Below, piece after piece: positions 22,328-29,824 of a stretch of DNA of 33,923 nucleotides. Position numbers and translations under genes: made by a program. Source of the DNA: Candidatus Muiribacteriota bacterium (GTDB lineage Bacteria; Muiribacteriota; DAOVTB01). The notes beneath the pieces were generated by a model. The model ran no database searches and was not told the DNA's origin. It was given only the letters and a program-made list of their open reading frames with translations. Location: the NCBI GenBank assembly GCA_030633305.1, contig DAOVTB010000021.1, forward strand, positions 1 to 33,923. The letters are read 5' to 3'. How positions within the stretch are numbered: position 1 is the stretch's first letter; every line of letters starts with the position of its first letter.

Positions 22328-24904
22328 ATGGAAAGCAAGAGTCTTGATAAAGTAATTGAAGAAAGTTTGAAAATAATCGCGAAGAATCCCGAGGATTTTT
22401 ATGCATATTATAATCTTGGTCGTGCATATGAAACTACGGGTAAAATTGATGAAGCGATTATTGCTTTCAGAAAAGCTCTGGATATTAATCCTAGTGATGC
22501 TTATGCGAAAAACTTTATCGGGCTATGTTACAAGGAAAAAGGTCTCTTAAATGAGGCAATGGTTTATTTTAAAGAAAGCATAGAATTAAAAAATGATTAT
22601 TTCTGGGCTTATAGTAATCTTGGGACAATTTATAAATTAAAGGGGATTTGGGACAGGGCTGTAACTCAATTTAAACTTGCACTTAAATTAAATCCTGAAT
22701 TTGTTAATTCTTTGATCAATCTTGGACTACTTTATTATGAAAGAGCTCAGTATCAAACTGCAGAAGAATACTTTAGAAAAATACTGAAGGCTAATTCTAA
22801 TAATGCTTATGCACATTACAAATTAGCACTTATTTATATTAAACAGGGAACTCTTAAAAAGGCGATAAAAGAGATTAAAAAATCTACGATTTTAAATCCC
22901 AATGATGCATACAGCTGGAATCAGTTATGTCTTATCCATATGAAAATGGGAAGTCTTGATGAAGCAATGGATGCATGTCAGAAGGCGTTAAATATTGATG
23001 AAAACTATATTTATGGTCATCTGAATATGGGAGTTATCTATAATAGTAAAAATATGCCAACAGAGGCGATTCAGCGCTTTGAAAAAGTTCTTTATATTAA
23101 TCCATACAATCTTGAAGCACATTATCAGCTTGGTATCGCGTATGCAAAAAAGGATATGCTTGATGCCGCGATTGTGCAATTGAAAAAAGTTGAGAATTAC
23201 AAAAATCTGTTTCCTCAGACTTCTTTATTTCTCGGTCTTATATATCGTAGAAAAAGTGAGTATGAAAAGGCTTATCAGGAATTTCAAAAAGCAGTAGTAA
23301 AAGAGCCGTTTAATCCACATTCTTTTTATTATCTAGGCCTTGTTAATAATGATTTGGCAAAGCTTGATAAGGCTAGAGCTGCTTTTGAAAAGACTATCCA
23401 ACTGGAACCACGATACAAGGATGCTTTTTTTCGTCTTGGAAATATCAGTGATCTCAAAGGAAATTATGATGATGCAGTTGAATACTGGAAGAAAACAGAC
23501 GAGATAGACACAGACATTGAAAAACCTCTTGATTTTTCCAAAATAAATCCAGTGCAGATTGACAGTGATATCGAAGAAGTTCTTGAGCAGATTAAGGATA
23601 ATCCAAATGATGCCAACAATCATTTTCTGCTGGCATGTTTATATCGCAATAAAAGTGATATGGATAATGCTTTGATCGAATTTGAAAGAGTTCTTGAACT
23701 CCGTCCTGATGATAAGCAGGCAGATTACTATATTGATCTTATTAAGGATAAAAAAGGTTTTTTTGATAAAGAACTGATAATGTGGAAGAAAGAAGTTTCC
23801 AGAGATCCTGAAAATCAGTTGGCTCATTACAAACTTGGTTCTGTTTATAAGAAAAAAAGTATGATTGAAGATGCTGTTCAGGAATGGGAAAAGGCTATTT
23901 CACTTAAACCTGGTCACATAGAAACACGGTTTGCTCTTGGAAAGGGATATAAATCACGTGGAGAATCAGGTAAAGCATGTGAACAATGGAAAAAAGCTCT
24001 AGAAATAGATCCTAAAAATCAAGAATGTTATCATCTTTTAATCAGTGAATTCCGTAATAGTGGTTTTCTTGATGAATCTGAAGCCTTGCTTGACAGATAT
24101 GGTCAGAATTTTTCTTTCGACTATTTCTATAATTATAATAAGGGTCTTATTTCCAAGTACAGGAGTAATCACGTTGACGCAAAAGAATTTCTTGAAAAAG
24201 CTTTGAATCTAAGAGAAGGAGATCCAAACCTTTATTATTATCTTGCAGAGATTAACCGGGTAACTGGAAATGTGATGGAATCCATTAAATATGCAAGAAA
24301 AGCCCTTGTTTTAAATAAAGAACATTCTCTGGCCTATTACAGTATTGCGCTGTCATATTTTCAGGAAAATGATCTTGAGCAAGCCCTGGAAAATTTGAAG
24401 CAGGTATTATTGTATAATCCTTTTGATGAATTTGCATGTTATAAACTGGGTGTAATCTATAAAATGCAGGGGGAATTTGAAAAAGCTGCAGATAGTTTTA
24501 AAAAAGCACTTGAAATCAATCCAGAAGATGTATATGCATATACAAGGCTGGGTGTGATTTATCTTGAAACAGGAAGGTTGGAACTTGCAATCAAGATATT
24601 AACTAAAGGGTGCATGATCAATCCAGAAGATGAATTTGCACTTTATAATCTTGGTATCTCATTTTATGATGCAGGTAAATACCAGGAAGCAATTAAGGTA
24701 TGGAAAAAGTTGATTACAATAAATCCTACTGATTCTTATGCATTTTACCAGATAGGCTATGCGTATGAAGATATGGGGGAATATCAGCTTGCTATAGAAT
24801 TCTGGCGTAAAGCTATCAAATTTATCAGTATTGAAAGCAAGGTTGCCAAGTTTATTAAGGAATCTATTGATAAAACTCAATGTCTTTTGGATCGTAAAAA
24901 ATAA
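22328..24904 (+). CDS. Large cytoplasmic TPR protein (about 858 aa)
   Basis: A chain of more than twenty tetratricopeptide repeats with consensus alanine/glycine/proline positions, for example NPEDFYAYYNLGRAYETTG and NPSDAYAKNFIGLCYKEKG. No signal peptide or membrane helix is seen, so it is probably a cytoplasmic scaffold. The ATG at 22328 is preferred because GGGAG (22318-22322) lies 5 nt upstream; an alternative ATG at 22316 would add four residues and overlap the Nudix stop. The repeats are shorter on the left half and differ in spacing near residue 400, which may mark a domain boundary. No enzymatic domain is present; its partners are not known. Confidence 0.85.
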   Translation: MESKSLDKVIEESLKIIAKNPEDFYAYYNLGRAYETTGKIDEAIIAFRKALDINPSDAYAKNFIGLCYKEKGLLNEAMVYFKESIELKNDYFWAYSNLGTIYKLKGIWDRAVTQFKLALKLNPEFVNSLINLGLLYYERAQYQTAEEYFRKILKANSNNAYAHYKLALIYIKQGTLKKAIKEIKKSTILNPNDAYSWNQLCLIHMKMGSLDEAMDACQKALNIDENYIYGHLNMGVIYNSKNMPTEAIQRFEKVLYINPYNLEAHYQLGIAYAKKDMLDAAIVQLKKVENYKNLFPQTSLFLGLIYRRKSEYEKAYQEFQKAVVKEPFNPHSFYYLGLVNNDLAKLDKARAAFEKTIQLEPRYKDAFFRLGNISDLKGNYDDAVEYWKKTDEIDTDIEKPLDFSKINPVQIDSDIEEVLEQIKDNPNDANNHFLLACLYRNKSDMDNALIEFERVLELRPDDKQADYYIDLIKDKKGFFDKELIMWKKEVSRDPENQLAHYKLGSVYKKKSMIEDAVQEWEKAISLKPGHIETRFALGKGYKSRGESGKACEQWKKALEIDPKNQECYHLLISEFRNSGFLDESEALLDRYGQNFSFDYFYNYNKGLISKYRSNHVDAKEFLEKALNLREGDPNLYYYLAEINRVTGNVMESIKYARKALVLNKEHSLAYYSIALSYFQENDLEQALENLKQVLLYNPFDEFACYKLGVIYKMQGEFEKAADSFKKALEINPEDVYAYTRLGVIYLETGRLELAIKILTKGCMINPEDEFALYNLGISFYDAGKYQEAIKVWKKLITINPTDSYAFYQIGYAYEDMGEYQLAIEFWRKAIKFISIESKVAKFIKESIDKTQCLLDRKK

Positions 24905-24920
24905 TCTTCCCATAAAATTC

Positions 24921-24949
24921 TTGCGTCGTTATTAATTATAAGGTATATA
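24921..24949 (+). promoter_or_regulatory. Possible promoter of hflKC
   Basis: TTGCGT (24921-24926), a 17-bp spacer and TATATA (24944-24949) before the AGGAG and ATG of hflK. The -35 is weak. Confidence 0.4.
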
Positions 24950-24990
24950 AGAGGTAACTTTTAATACTATATTATAAAAAGGAGTTTTAA

Positions 24991-25992
24991 ATGAAAAATA
25001 TTGTAAATCTTCATCCTGATGATGGTAATAAGATGTCATTCAATGCTGGTGAAATACAACTTTCTCCAAAAATTATTGGTATAATAATTCTTGTGTTATT
25101 TGTAGTTTATCTTGGGAGCGGTATTTATATTATCGGTCCTGATGAGCAGGCAGTAGTTAAAAGATTTGGAGCTTTTATACCTCCAGAAGTAGAACAGGGT
25201 CTTCATTATCATTTCCCATGGCCGATTGAAGAAGTCATTAAACTAAAAGTTACTGAAACAAAACGTATTGAAATTGGGTTTAGAACTATTAATATGGGGC
25301 CAACAGCTCAATACAACCATATTTCTGAAGAAGCCAGAATGCTGACTGGTGATGAAAATATTATTTCTATTGAGATGGTTGTTCAATACAGGGTCCTTAA
25401 TCTTGGAAAATATCTTTTCAAAGTTGAAAATCAGGAAAGAACGCTTAAGCAGGCTGCGGAAGCTTCTTTGAGGCAGATTATTGGGCAGACTATGTTTGAT
25501 AAAGCTATTACAACTGAGAAACAGGCTTTACAGGATAAAATAAAGATTCTTCTGCAAAAGATTTGTGATGATTATGATATTGGATTTAGAATTGAAAAGA
25601 TAAAATTCCAGGATGTTAAACCGCCTGATCAGGTTATGGAAGCCTTCAAGGATGTATCCAGTGCTCGTGAAGACAGTAACAGATATATCAATGAAGCCCA
25701 GGCATATTATAATGATATTGTTCCAAAAGCTGAAGGTATTGCAGCCCAGATGACTCAGGAAGCAACAGCTTATAAGTTAGCAAGAATTAATCAGGCAAGT
25801 GGTGAGGCAGAAAAGTTTCTAAAAATTTATAATGCTTATGCAAAGGCTCCTGAAGTTACTAAATCCAGGTTGTATTTTGAAACTGTAATGGATGCCTTGA
25901 AAGACGTAAAACTGACTGTTGTTGATGAAAAGCTATACGACATTCTTGATGATCTTAAGGGAATTGTACAAAAGAAAGGAGCACAAAAATGA
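24991..25992 (+). CDS. hflK: HflK-like SPFH/band 7 membrane protein
   Basis: A 333-aa protein with a short Asp-rich N-terminus, one membrane helix (IIGIIILVLFVVYLGSGIYI, about 28-47) and then the SPFH domain beginning IIGPDEQAVVKRFGAF and followed by GLHYHFPWPIEEV. The coiled-coil part has the AEGIAAQMTQEATAYKLARI segment typical of HflK. In E. coli HflK and HflC form a large cage in the membrane around FtsH protease and restrain its activity. GGAG lies 6-7 nt before the ATG. Its last codon overlaps the hflC start (ATGA), so both are made in equal amounts. ftsH is not in this window. Confidence 0.9.
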   Translation: MKNIVNLHPDDGNKMSFNAGEIQLSPKIIGIIILVLFVVYLGSGIYIIGPDEQAVVKRFGAFIPPEVEQGLHYHFPWPIEEVIKLKVTETKRIEIGFRTINMGPTAQYNHISEEARMLTGDENIISIEMVVQYRVLNLGKYLFKVENQERTLKQAAEASLRQIIGQTMFDKAITTEKQALQDKIKILLQKICDDYDIGFRIEKIKFQDVKPPDQVMEAFKDVSSAREDSNRYINEAQAYYNDIVPKAEGIAAQMTQEATAYKLARINQASGEAEKFLKIYNAYAKAPEVTKSRLYFETVMDALKDVKLTVVDEKLYDILDDLKGIVQKKGAQK

Positions 25993-26849
25993 ACGAACAG
26001 AAAATAACTATACTTTTAGTAATAATTGGTGTTCTTTTGGCTTCTCTTTCTCAATTTATTTTTACTGTTGATGAAACCCAGCGAGCTATGATTATTCGAT
26101 TTGGTAAACCATCAAGAGTTGATATTCAACCTGGACTCCACTTTCGTCTGCCATCTTTTATTGATAAAGTTTTATATTTTGATATTCGTATTAAGGACTA
26201 TGATGCAGATGCAAAAGATATTACAACAAAAGATAAAAAGATGCTTAAAATCGATAATTATTCAAAATGGCGAATTTCAAATCTTTTGACATTTTATCGG
26301 AAAGTCAGGACTGTTGAACTGGCTATCAGTAAGATCGATGATATCATTTACAGTGTTTTACGAAATGTTTGTGGAAATTATAAAATGATCGATATTGTAA
26401 ATACAAAACGTGATGAAATACTCGAAAAAGTCTTAAAAGAGTGTAGGAAAAATGGTAAGGATCTTGGTATAGAGATTGTTGATGTAAGAATTAAAAGAGC
26501 AGATTTACCACGAGAAAATGAAAATGCTGTTTATGAACGTATGCAAACTGAGAGAGTTCAGCAGGCAAAGAAATATAGATCAACTGGACGAAAAATGGAA
26601 TTGATAAAAAAGGCGATGGCCGACAGGTTGAAAATCGAACTTCTTGCTTCTGCAAAGCGTGATGCAGAGATTTTAAAAGGTGAGGGCGAAGCGGCTACAA
26701 TTGAAATTCTGGCTGAAGCATATGGTAAAGATTTAGACTTTTATAAGTTTTATAAATCACTTGAAATCATGCGAACTAGATTTAAGAAGAATATTAATAT
26801 ATATTCCAGTAGTGACGTGGAGTTTTTAGACGTATTCTTTAAAAGATAA
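25989..26849 (+). CDS. hflC: HflC-like SPFH/band 7 membrane protein
   Basis: A 286-aa partner of HflK. One N-terminal membrane helix (ITILLVIIGVLLASLSQFIF) leads into VDETQRAMIIRFGKP and GLHFRLPSFIDKV, the SPFH start. The typical HflC stretch EIVDVRIKRADLPRENENAVYERM is complete, and the following MQTERVQQAKKYRSTG resembles the conserved Arg-rich motif of HflC. It assembles with HflK. The stop TAA is followed within 3 nt by the CTGCG tip of repeat R4. Confidence 0.92.
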   Translation: MNEQKITILLVIIGVLLASLSQFIFTVDETQRAMIIRFGKPSRVDIQPGLHFRLPSFIDKVLYFDIRIKDYDADAKDITTKDKKMLKIDNYSKWRISNLLTFYRKVRTVELAISKIDDIIYSVLRNVCGNYKMIDIVNTKRDEILEKVLKECRKNGKDLGIEIVDVRIKRADLPRENENAVYERMQTERVQQAKKYRSTGRKMELIKKAMADRLKIELLASAKRDAEILKGEGEAATIEILAEAYGKDLDFYKFYKSLEIMRTRFKKNINIYSSSDVEFLDVFFKR

Positions 26850-26864
26850 TCTCTGCGTCCTGAT

Positions 26865-26985
26865 CTGCGTTCTGAATGAGCGAATCTTGAATTTTTCTGC
26901 ATCAATTTATGCTTGCGGAGTAGGGTACTACACCTCAGCATAAACTGCCTTGAAAAATCCAACCTTCATCTAATTCAAAACGCAG
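26865..26985 (+). repeat. Foldback repeat copy R4 (121 bp) at the hflC stop codon
   Basis: It starts CTGCGTTCTGAATGAG and ends CTAATTCAAAACGCAG, and the centre is almost the same as in R2. An extra tip, CTGCGTCCTGA, lies directly before it at 26853-26863, so the arm end is duplicated and the first tip begins 3 nt after the hflC TAA. The orientation relative to the upstream gene is the same as in R1-R3. Confidence 0.9.
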
Positions 26986-27159
26986 AAGAAGTTTATAAAA
27001 AAAGAAAAAATTTACATTTCTATACCAATTTTGCTGGCTATAAATGAACAGTATATTAGCGGTGAATAGCTGGTTTCAAATATAGAATATGCCAATAAAA
27101 ACTGTGATAAAAACTATTCAGCCTATTTAAAACTTGCATTAAAGAATGATTATGCAAAA

Positions 27160-27447
27160 GTGAATAGAGAAGTGAAGGAAAAGAAAGACAAGATAATTCA
27201 GGAGAAGAAAGATTCTATCCAGGAAAAGAAGAACCAGGAAAAGTTATTGAGACAGAAAGCCTGGGATTATTTTAATTCACTTCCGGAAGGGGCGCAGTTT
27301 AAATTCAGATCCGATGCTGAAGAAAAGATGAGCGCTGCATTAAAATTTATTAAGATCCCGGAAGGTAGAAAAGATATCATCAATGCTCAGATCGAAAAGG
27401 ATATTATTATGGAATTGGAGCAGGGGAGGAATAATGGTCGAAATTAA
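27160..27447 (+). CDS. Small coiled-coil protein, probably the 3' part of a decayed longer gene
   Basis: From a GTG at 27160 the frame codes 95 aa, Lys/Glu-rich at first (coiled coil EKKDKIIQEKKDSIQEKK) and then a compact segment LRQKAWDYFNSLPEGAQFKF. I do not recognise a family. No Shine-Dalgarno precedes the GTG. The same frame stays open upstream to 27070, is broken by TAG at 27067-27069, and is open again back to 26974 next to repeat R4; both upstream segments look like coding sequence (ILLAINEQYISGE, then LVSNIEYANKNCDKNYSAYL). This suggests a longer gene whose start was lost or damaged. It overlaps the next gene by 14 nt. Confidence 0.45.
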   Translation: MNREVKEKKDKIIQEKKDSIQEKKNQEKLLRQKAWDYFNSLPEGAQFKFRSDAEEKMSAALKFIKIPEGRKDIINAQIEKDIIMELEQGRNNGRN

Positions 27448-28527
27448 GAAACGAAGTATAGAATCAAAAATACCTTGGTCTTTTATTGGTGTGATATTGG
27501 CGATTGTTTTGGTGTATTCTCCATTTTTAGCTATTTCCAAGAAAAAAAACCAGAAGTAACATATCGAATTATAGCAGAAGCGGATATTTTCAGTATTAAT
27601 AAAGGCGTTCCTGATCTACATATCACTTTTAAAGGTGAGGACTTACAGAAATCTAAAAGGAATCTCAAGATCGTAACGATTGAAATTTCAAATACTGGAA
27701 ATGACGATATTCTACAAGGATACTATGATATTAAAGGTTCCTGGGGACTAAAATTAGAAAATTGTGATATTTTTGGTAATCCTAAACTGGTTAACTCAAC
27801 ATCTGAATATCTAAAGAATAATATTAATCCAAAAGTATCAAATTCAAATATTCTAGTATTTGAGAAAGTGATTTTTGAGAAAGGGCAAGCTTTTGTTGTT
27901 GAACTCAAAACTCTTGTCGATTCACAATCGATGATTAAGTATTCACCTATCGGTAAAATTGCAAAAGTTGGGCGGCAACATGTGTTAGAACGTAATGATT
28001 TTGATAATCAGCCTACAATATTTGGTCAAATTTTCATGGGTGGAATTTTAGTCAACTTACTTCGATTTATCATTTGTTTCATTTGCATTTTAGTTTTGTT
28101 TGCATTATTTGTTTCCATTATAGAATGGATTGCCATTGGTAGGCTCCATAAAAAGGAAGAACTTGAAAAGATCGAAATAAAAACATATCTGAATTCAATA
28201 ATAGAAGGAAAATCAGAGAAAGAAGTAGATGATTATATTGATATTTACCACTTGATTGTTTATTCAGATGATTTGAAAAAGGATATAGTTACCATGGATA
28301 GAAAAGAATTGATTCCAGATTTAAATGAAATTCAGACAAAAACCAAGGTGTTTAGAGAAAAATATGATTTGAATATAGTTTCGTATCCAGTAGGGTGTCC
28401 TTTTTTAAAGGAAGATGATAGTGGAAATTATAGTATCGATAGAAAAAAAATACAAATGTTTTATGAGATAAATGATTATGTCAAAAAACAACCACTCGAT
28501 AGTTGCAGACCAATGATAGAGTCTTAA
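27434..28527 (+). CDS. Membrane protein of unknown function, reading frame broken at an A8 tract
   Basis: A strong GGGGAGG (27423-27429) precedes ATG 27434. That frame gives an N-terminus with a membrane helix (SFIGVILAIVLVYSPFLAI) and meets TAA at 27557-27559. The downstream body is in the -1 frame, which has no good start of its own. The switch point is the eight A residues at 27542-27549; one extra A would join the frames as SKKKKPEVTYRII and give 364 aa. The body then has an extracytoplasmic domain of about 150 residues, a second helix around 28036-28125 (GGILVNLLRFIICFICILVL) and a cytoplasmic tail of about 115 residues. I recognise no family. The cause may be an assembly indel, slippage at A AAA AAC, or a real mutation. 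Confidence 0.6.
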
Positions 28528-28569
28528 AATTGGCAGCTTCATTTATGTACGAGATTTTAACCCTCTAGC

Positions 28570-28613
28570 GAAATCCGAATAATTTCATACGTGTGCTACT
28601 GGCACGATTAAGC
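28570..28613 (+). repeat. Imperfect direct repeat, left copy
   Basis: GAAATCCGAATAATTTCAT here and GAAATTCGTTTATTTCAT at 29033 share most positions. Both are followed by TGGCACG and TTAA at slightly different spacing. Confidence 0.4.
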
Positions 28614-28625
28614 ACCTTTTCATAC

Positions 28626-28652
28626 CATTCGGGCAGTCAAATTTCCCGAATG
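28626..28652. repeat. Perfect 8-bp inverted repeat
   Basis: CATTCGGG (28626-28633) and CCCGAATG (28645-28652) are exact complements around an 11-nt loop. No T-tract follows on either strand, so a terminator is unlikely. Confidence 0.6.
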
Positions 28653-28727
28653 CGCCTGTAAACTATTTATTCAAATACCGCTGAAAACGACACTCACGCT
28701 CAAAGTCTTGTTTTAAGGGCCAACTGA

Positions 28728-29003
28728 TTACTTTTGATATCTGATTGAAGGGAAAGTCTTCAGATATTCGAAATTTATAAGGGGCAGGTCTACTTTCTTG
28801 ACATAATCTTTATTAACATATAATTTCTGTATGACAAGGCCAATAATAAAGATAAGGTGTTTGGCTTGAAATAAACAATTTCCAGGAAATTCAAATGGAG
28901 CCTTCTTTTTATTTCGTGAACTTTCAATTTTTCTCAAAAACAACTGTTTGAAGGTGTAATGTAGCGCTGTTACAGTTGTCGAAATAAAAATGACAAGCTC
29001 CAT
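28728..29003 (-). CDS. Doubtful 91-aa hypothetical frame
   Basis: Starts MELVIFISTTVTALHYTFKQ and has a mildly hydrophobic middle (LIFIIGLVIQKLY). No Shine-Dalgarno, promoter or family motif was found. It is listed because it is the only long frame in a gene-poor interval and lies between two direct repeats, where a cassette gene might sit. Confidence 0.15.
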   Translation of the reverse strand: MELVIFISTTVTALHYTFKQLFLRKIESSRNKKKAPFEFPGNCLFQAKHLIFIIGLVIQKLYVNKDYVKKVDLPLINFEYLKTFPSIRYQK

Positions 29004-29032
29004 TATGCCGAATTAAAATCGTGAATTTATCG

Positions 29033-29075
29033 GAAATTCGTTTATTTCATGCAGTGGCACGGTACTTAATAATGG
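29033..29075 (+). repeat. Imperfect direct repeat, right copy
   Basis: Right partner of the copy at 28570. It ends about 30 bp before the inverted repeat that precedes the higBA promoter. Confidence 0.4.
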
Positions 29076-29103
29076 GTGCGTCCAAGACGTTTAATCTTGG
29101 AAA

Positions 29104-29140
29104 GTGAACATTTTGGCAGATATATTTTCCAAATGTTCAC
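29104..29140. promoter_or_regulatory. Candidate HigA operator: 10-bp perfect inverted repeat
   Basis: GTGAACATTT (29104-29113) and AAATGTTCAC (29131-29140) are exact complements; allowing one bulge the match extends to GTGAACATTTTGG/CCAAATGTTCAC. It ends 9 bp upstream of the -35 of the higBA promoter, where antitoxins of this type usually bind to repress their own operon. Confidence 0.55.
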
Positions 29141-29143
29141 GGA

Positions 29144-29162
29144 TGCAACTTGACACGTTGCA
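29144..29162. promoter_or_regulatory. Second operator-like palindrome overlapping the -35
   Basis: TGCAAC (29144-29149) and GTTGCA (29157-29162) are exact complements with a 7-bp spacer, and the -35 TTGACA lies between them. Binding here would block RNA polymerase directly. Confidence 0.5.
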
Positions 29163-29178
29163 CGTTTCGTTATATAAT
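29150..29178 (+). promoter_or_regulatory. Consensus sigma70 promoter of higBA
   Basis: A perfect TTGACA (29150-29155), exactly 17 bp, and a perfect TATAAT (29173-29178). The predicted start, six to eight bases after the -10, coincides with the GTG start codon of higB at 29185, which would give a leaderless mRNA. Confidence 0.85.
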
Positions 29179-29184
29179 TACTAT

Positions 29185-29463
29185 GTGATTAAAAAGTTTA
29201 AACATAAAGGATTGGAAAACTTTTTTTATACAGGTAATAAAAAAGGAATTATTCCAGCGCATGCCAAGAAATTAGCTAGAATTCTTGACAGGCTTGACTG
29301 TTCTATAAAACCTGATGATATGAATTTACCAGGTTATAAATTACATCCTTTAATTGGACAGGAGCAGGGGATGTGGTCTGTTACTGTAAATGGAAACTGG
29401 CGCGTTACATTTAGATTTGAAGAAGAAAATGCAATTTTAGTTGATTATAGAGACTATCATTAA
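29185..29463 (+). CDS. higB: HigB-type mRNA interferase toxin (RelE/ParE superfamily)
   Basis: A 92-aa toxin; HigB proteins cleave mRNA at translating ribosomes. The protein begins VIKKFKHKGLENFFYTG and ends WRVTFRFEEENAILVDYRDYH, the start and end of canonical HigB proteins of 92 residues. The GTG at 29185 is chosen from this match; a longer frame from 29104 would cross the operators and promoter and add unrelated residues. The catalytic region includes the GKWSV-like segment GMWSVTVNGNWRVTFR with the conserved arginine. The gene is followed at once by higA, the usual higBA order (toxin first). No Shine-Dalgarno is possible if the mRNA is leaderless. Confidence 0.9.
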   Translation: MIKKFKHKGLENFFYTGNKKGIIPAHAKKLARILDRLDCSIKPDDMNLPGYKLHPLIGQEQGMWSVTVNGNWRVTFRFEEENAILVDYRDYH

Positions 29464-29476
29464 CATGGAGGATATG

Positions 29477-29767
29477 ATGATTAACAAAAGAAAGCCTACT
29501 CATCCAGGTGAAATATTATTAGAAGATATTATTAAACCTTTAGGGATAACAATAACTGATGCAGCATCAAAATTAGGAGTCACCAGAAAAACATTATCAG
29601 AATTTGTAAATTGTAAATCTTCTTTAAGTCCTATGATGGCATTGAGAATATCTGAAGCAACTGGTACAAGTCCTGAAAGCTGGTTAAATATGCAATTAAA
29701 ACTGGATTTGTGGAACGCATTACAAGATAAACCTAAAAATGTTAAAGAGTTTGATAAAATTGCTTAA
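29477..29767 (+). CDS. higA: HigA-type antitoxin (XRE-family DNA-binding protein)
   Basis: A 96-aa protein, partner of the HigB toxin. It starts MINKRKPTHPGEIL; the HPGEIL signature near the N-terminus and the helix-turn-helix TDAASKLGVTRKTLSEFVN, then ISEATGTSPESWLNMQ, are typical of HigA/VapI proteins. It should neutralise HigB and repress the operon at the palindromes upstream. The ATG at 29477 is chosen because GGAGG (29467-29471) lies 5 nt before it; an ATG at 29474 or 29465 is also possible. It starts 13 nt after the toxin stop and converges with pbpC. A 6-bp AGAGAA/TTCTCT stem followed by TTTTTT in the 57-bp gap is a weak terminator. Confidence 0.9.
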   Translation: MINKRKPTHPGEILLEDIIKPLGITITDAASKLGVTRKTLSEFVNCKSSLSPMMALRISEATGTSPESWLNMQLKLDLWNALQDKPKNVKEFDKIA

Positions 29768-29824
29768 TTCAATGATAGAGAAATGACTTCGTGGTGATTC
29801 TTATTCTCTGAGACGGATTTTTTC

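Larger units (their letters stand above)
28528..29103. other. Gene-poor structured interval between the frameshifted gene and higBA
   Basis: About 575 bp without a convincing gene and less AT-rich than its surroundings in its first 200 bp. It holds two imperfect direct repeats (near 28570 and 29033), a hairpin GTGC/GCAC near 28593 and an 8-bp-stem palindrome at 28626-28652. A 91-codon minus-strand frame at 28728-29003 lies within it, with no Shine-Dalgarno and no recognisable motif. The interval may be the remains of a mobile unit or of a regulatory region. Confidence 0.5.

Noticed and set aside
5853-26985. CRISPR array
   Set aside because: The repeats are kilobases apart, about 121 bp long and palindromic throughout, with no regular spacers and no cas genes.
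27434-27559. Free-standing 41-aa membrane peptide
   Set aside because: The frame ends right after the A8 tract and continues logically into the membrane-protein body with one extra A, so it is read as the N-terminus of the longer protein; a separate product remains possible only if slippage is real.
28528-29103. Integron attC site next to higBA
   Set aside because: I could not find a matching pair of RYYYAAC and GTTRRRY core sites around the palindromes, and the region lacks other cassettes and an integrase.
29104-29463. HigB reading frame extended upstream to 29104
   Set aside because: The extra residues have no match to HigB and would run across the operator palindromes and the consensus promoter; canonical HigB starts at the GTG 29185.
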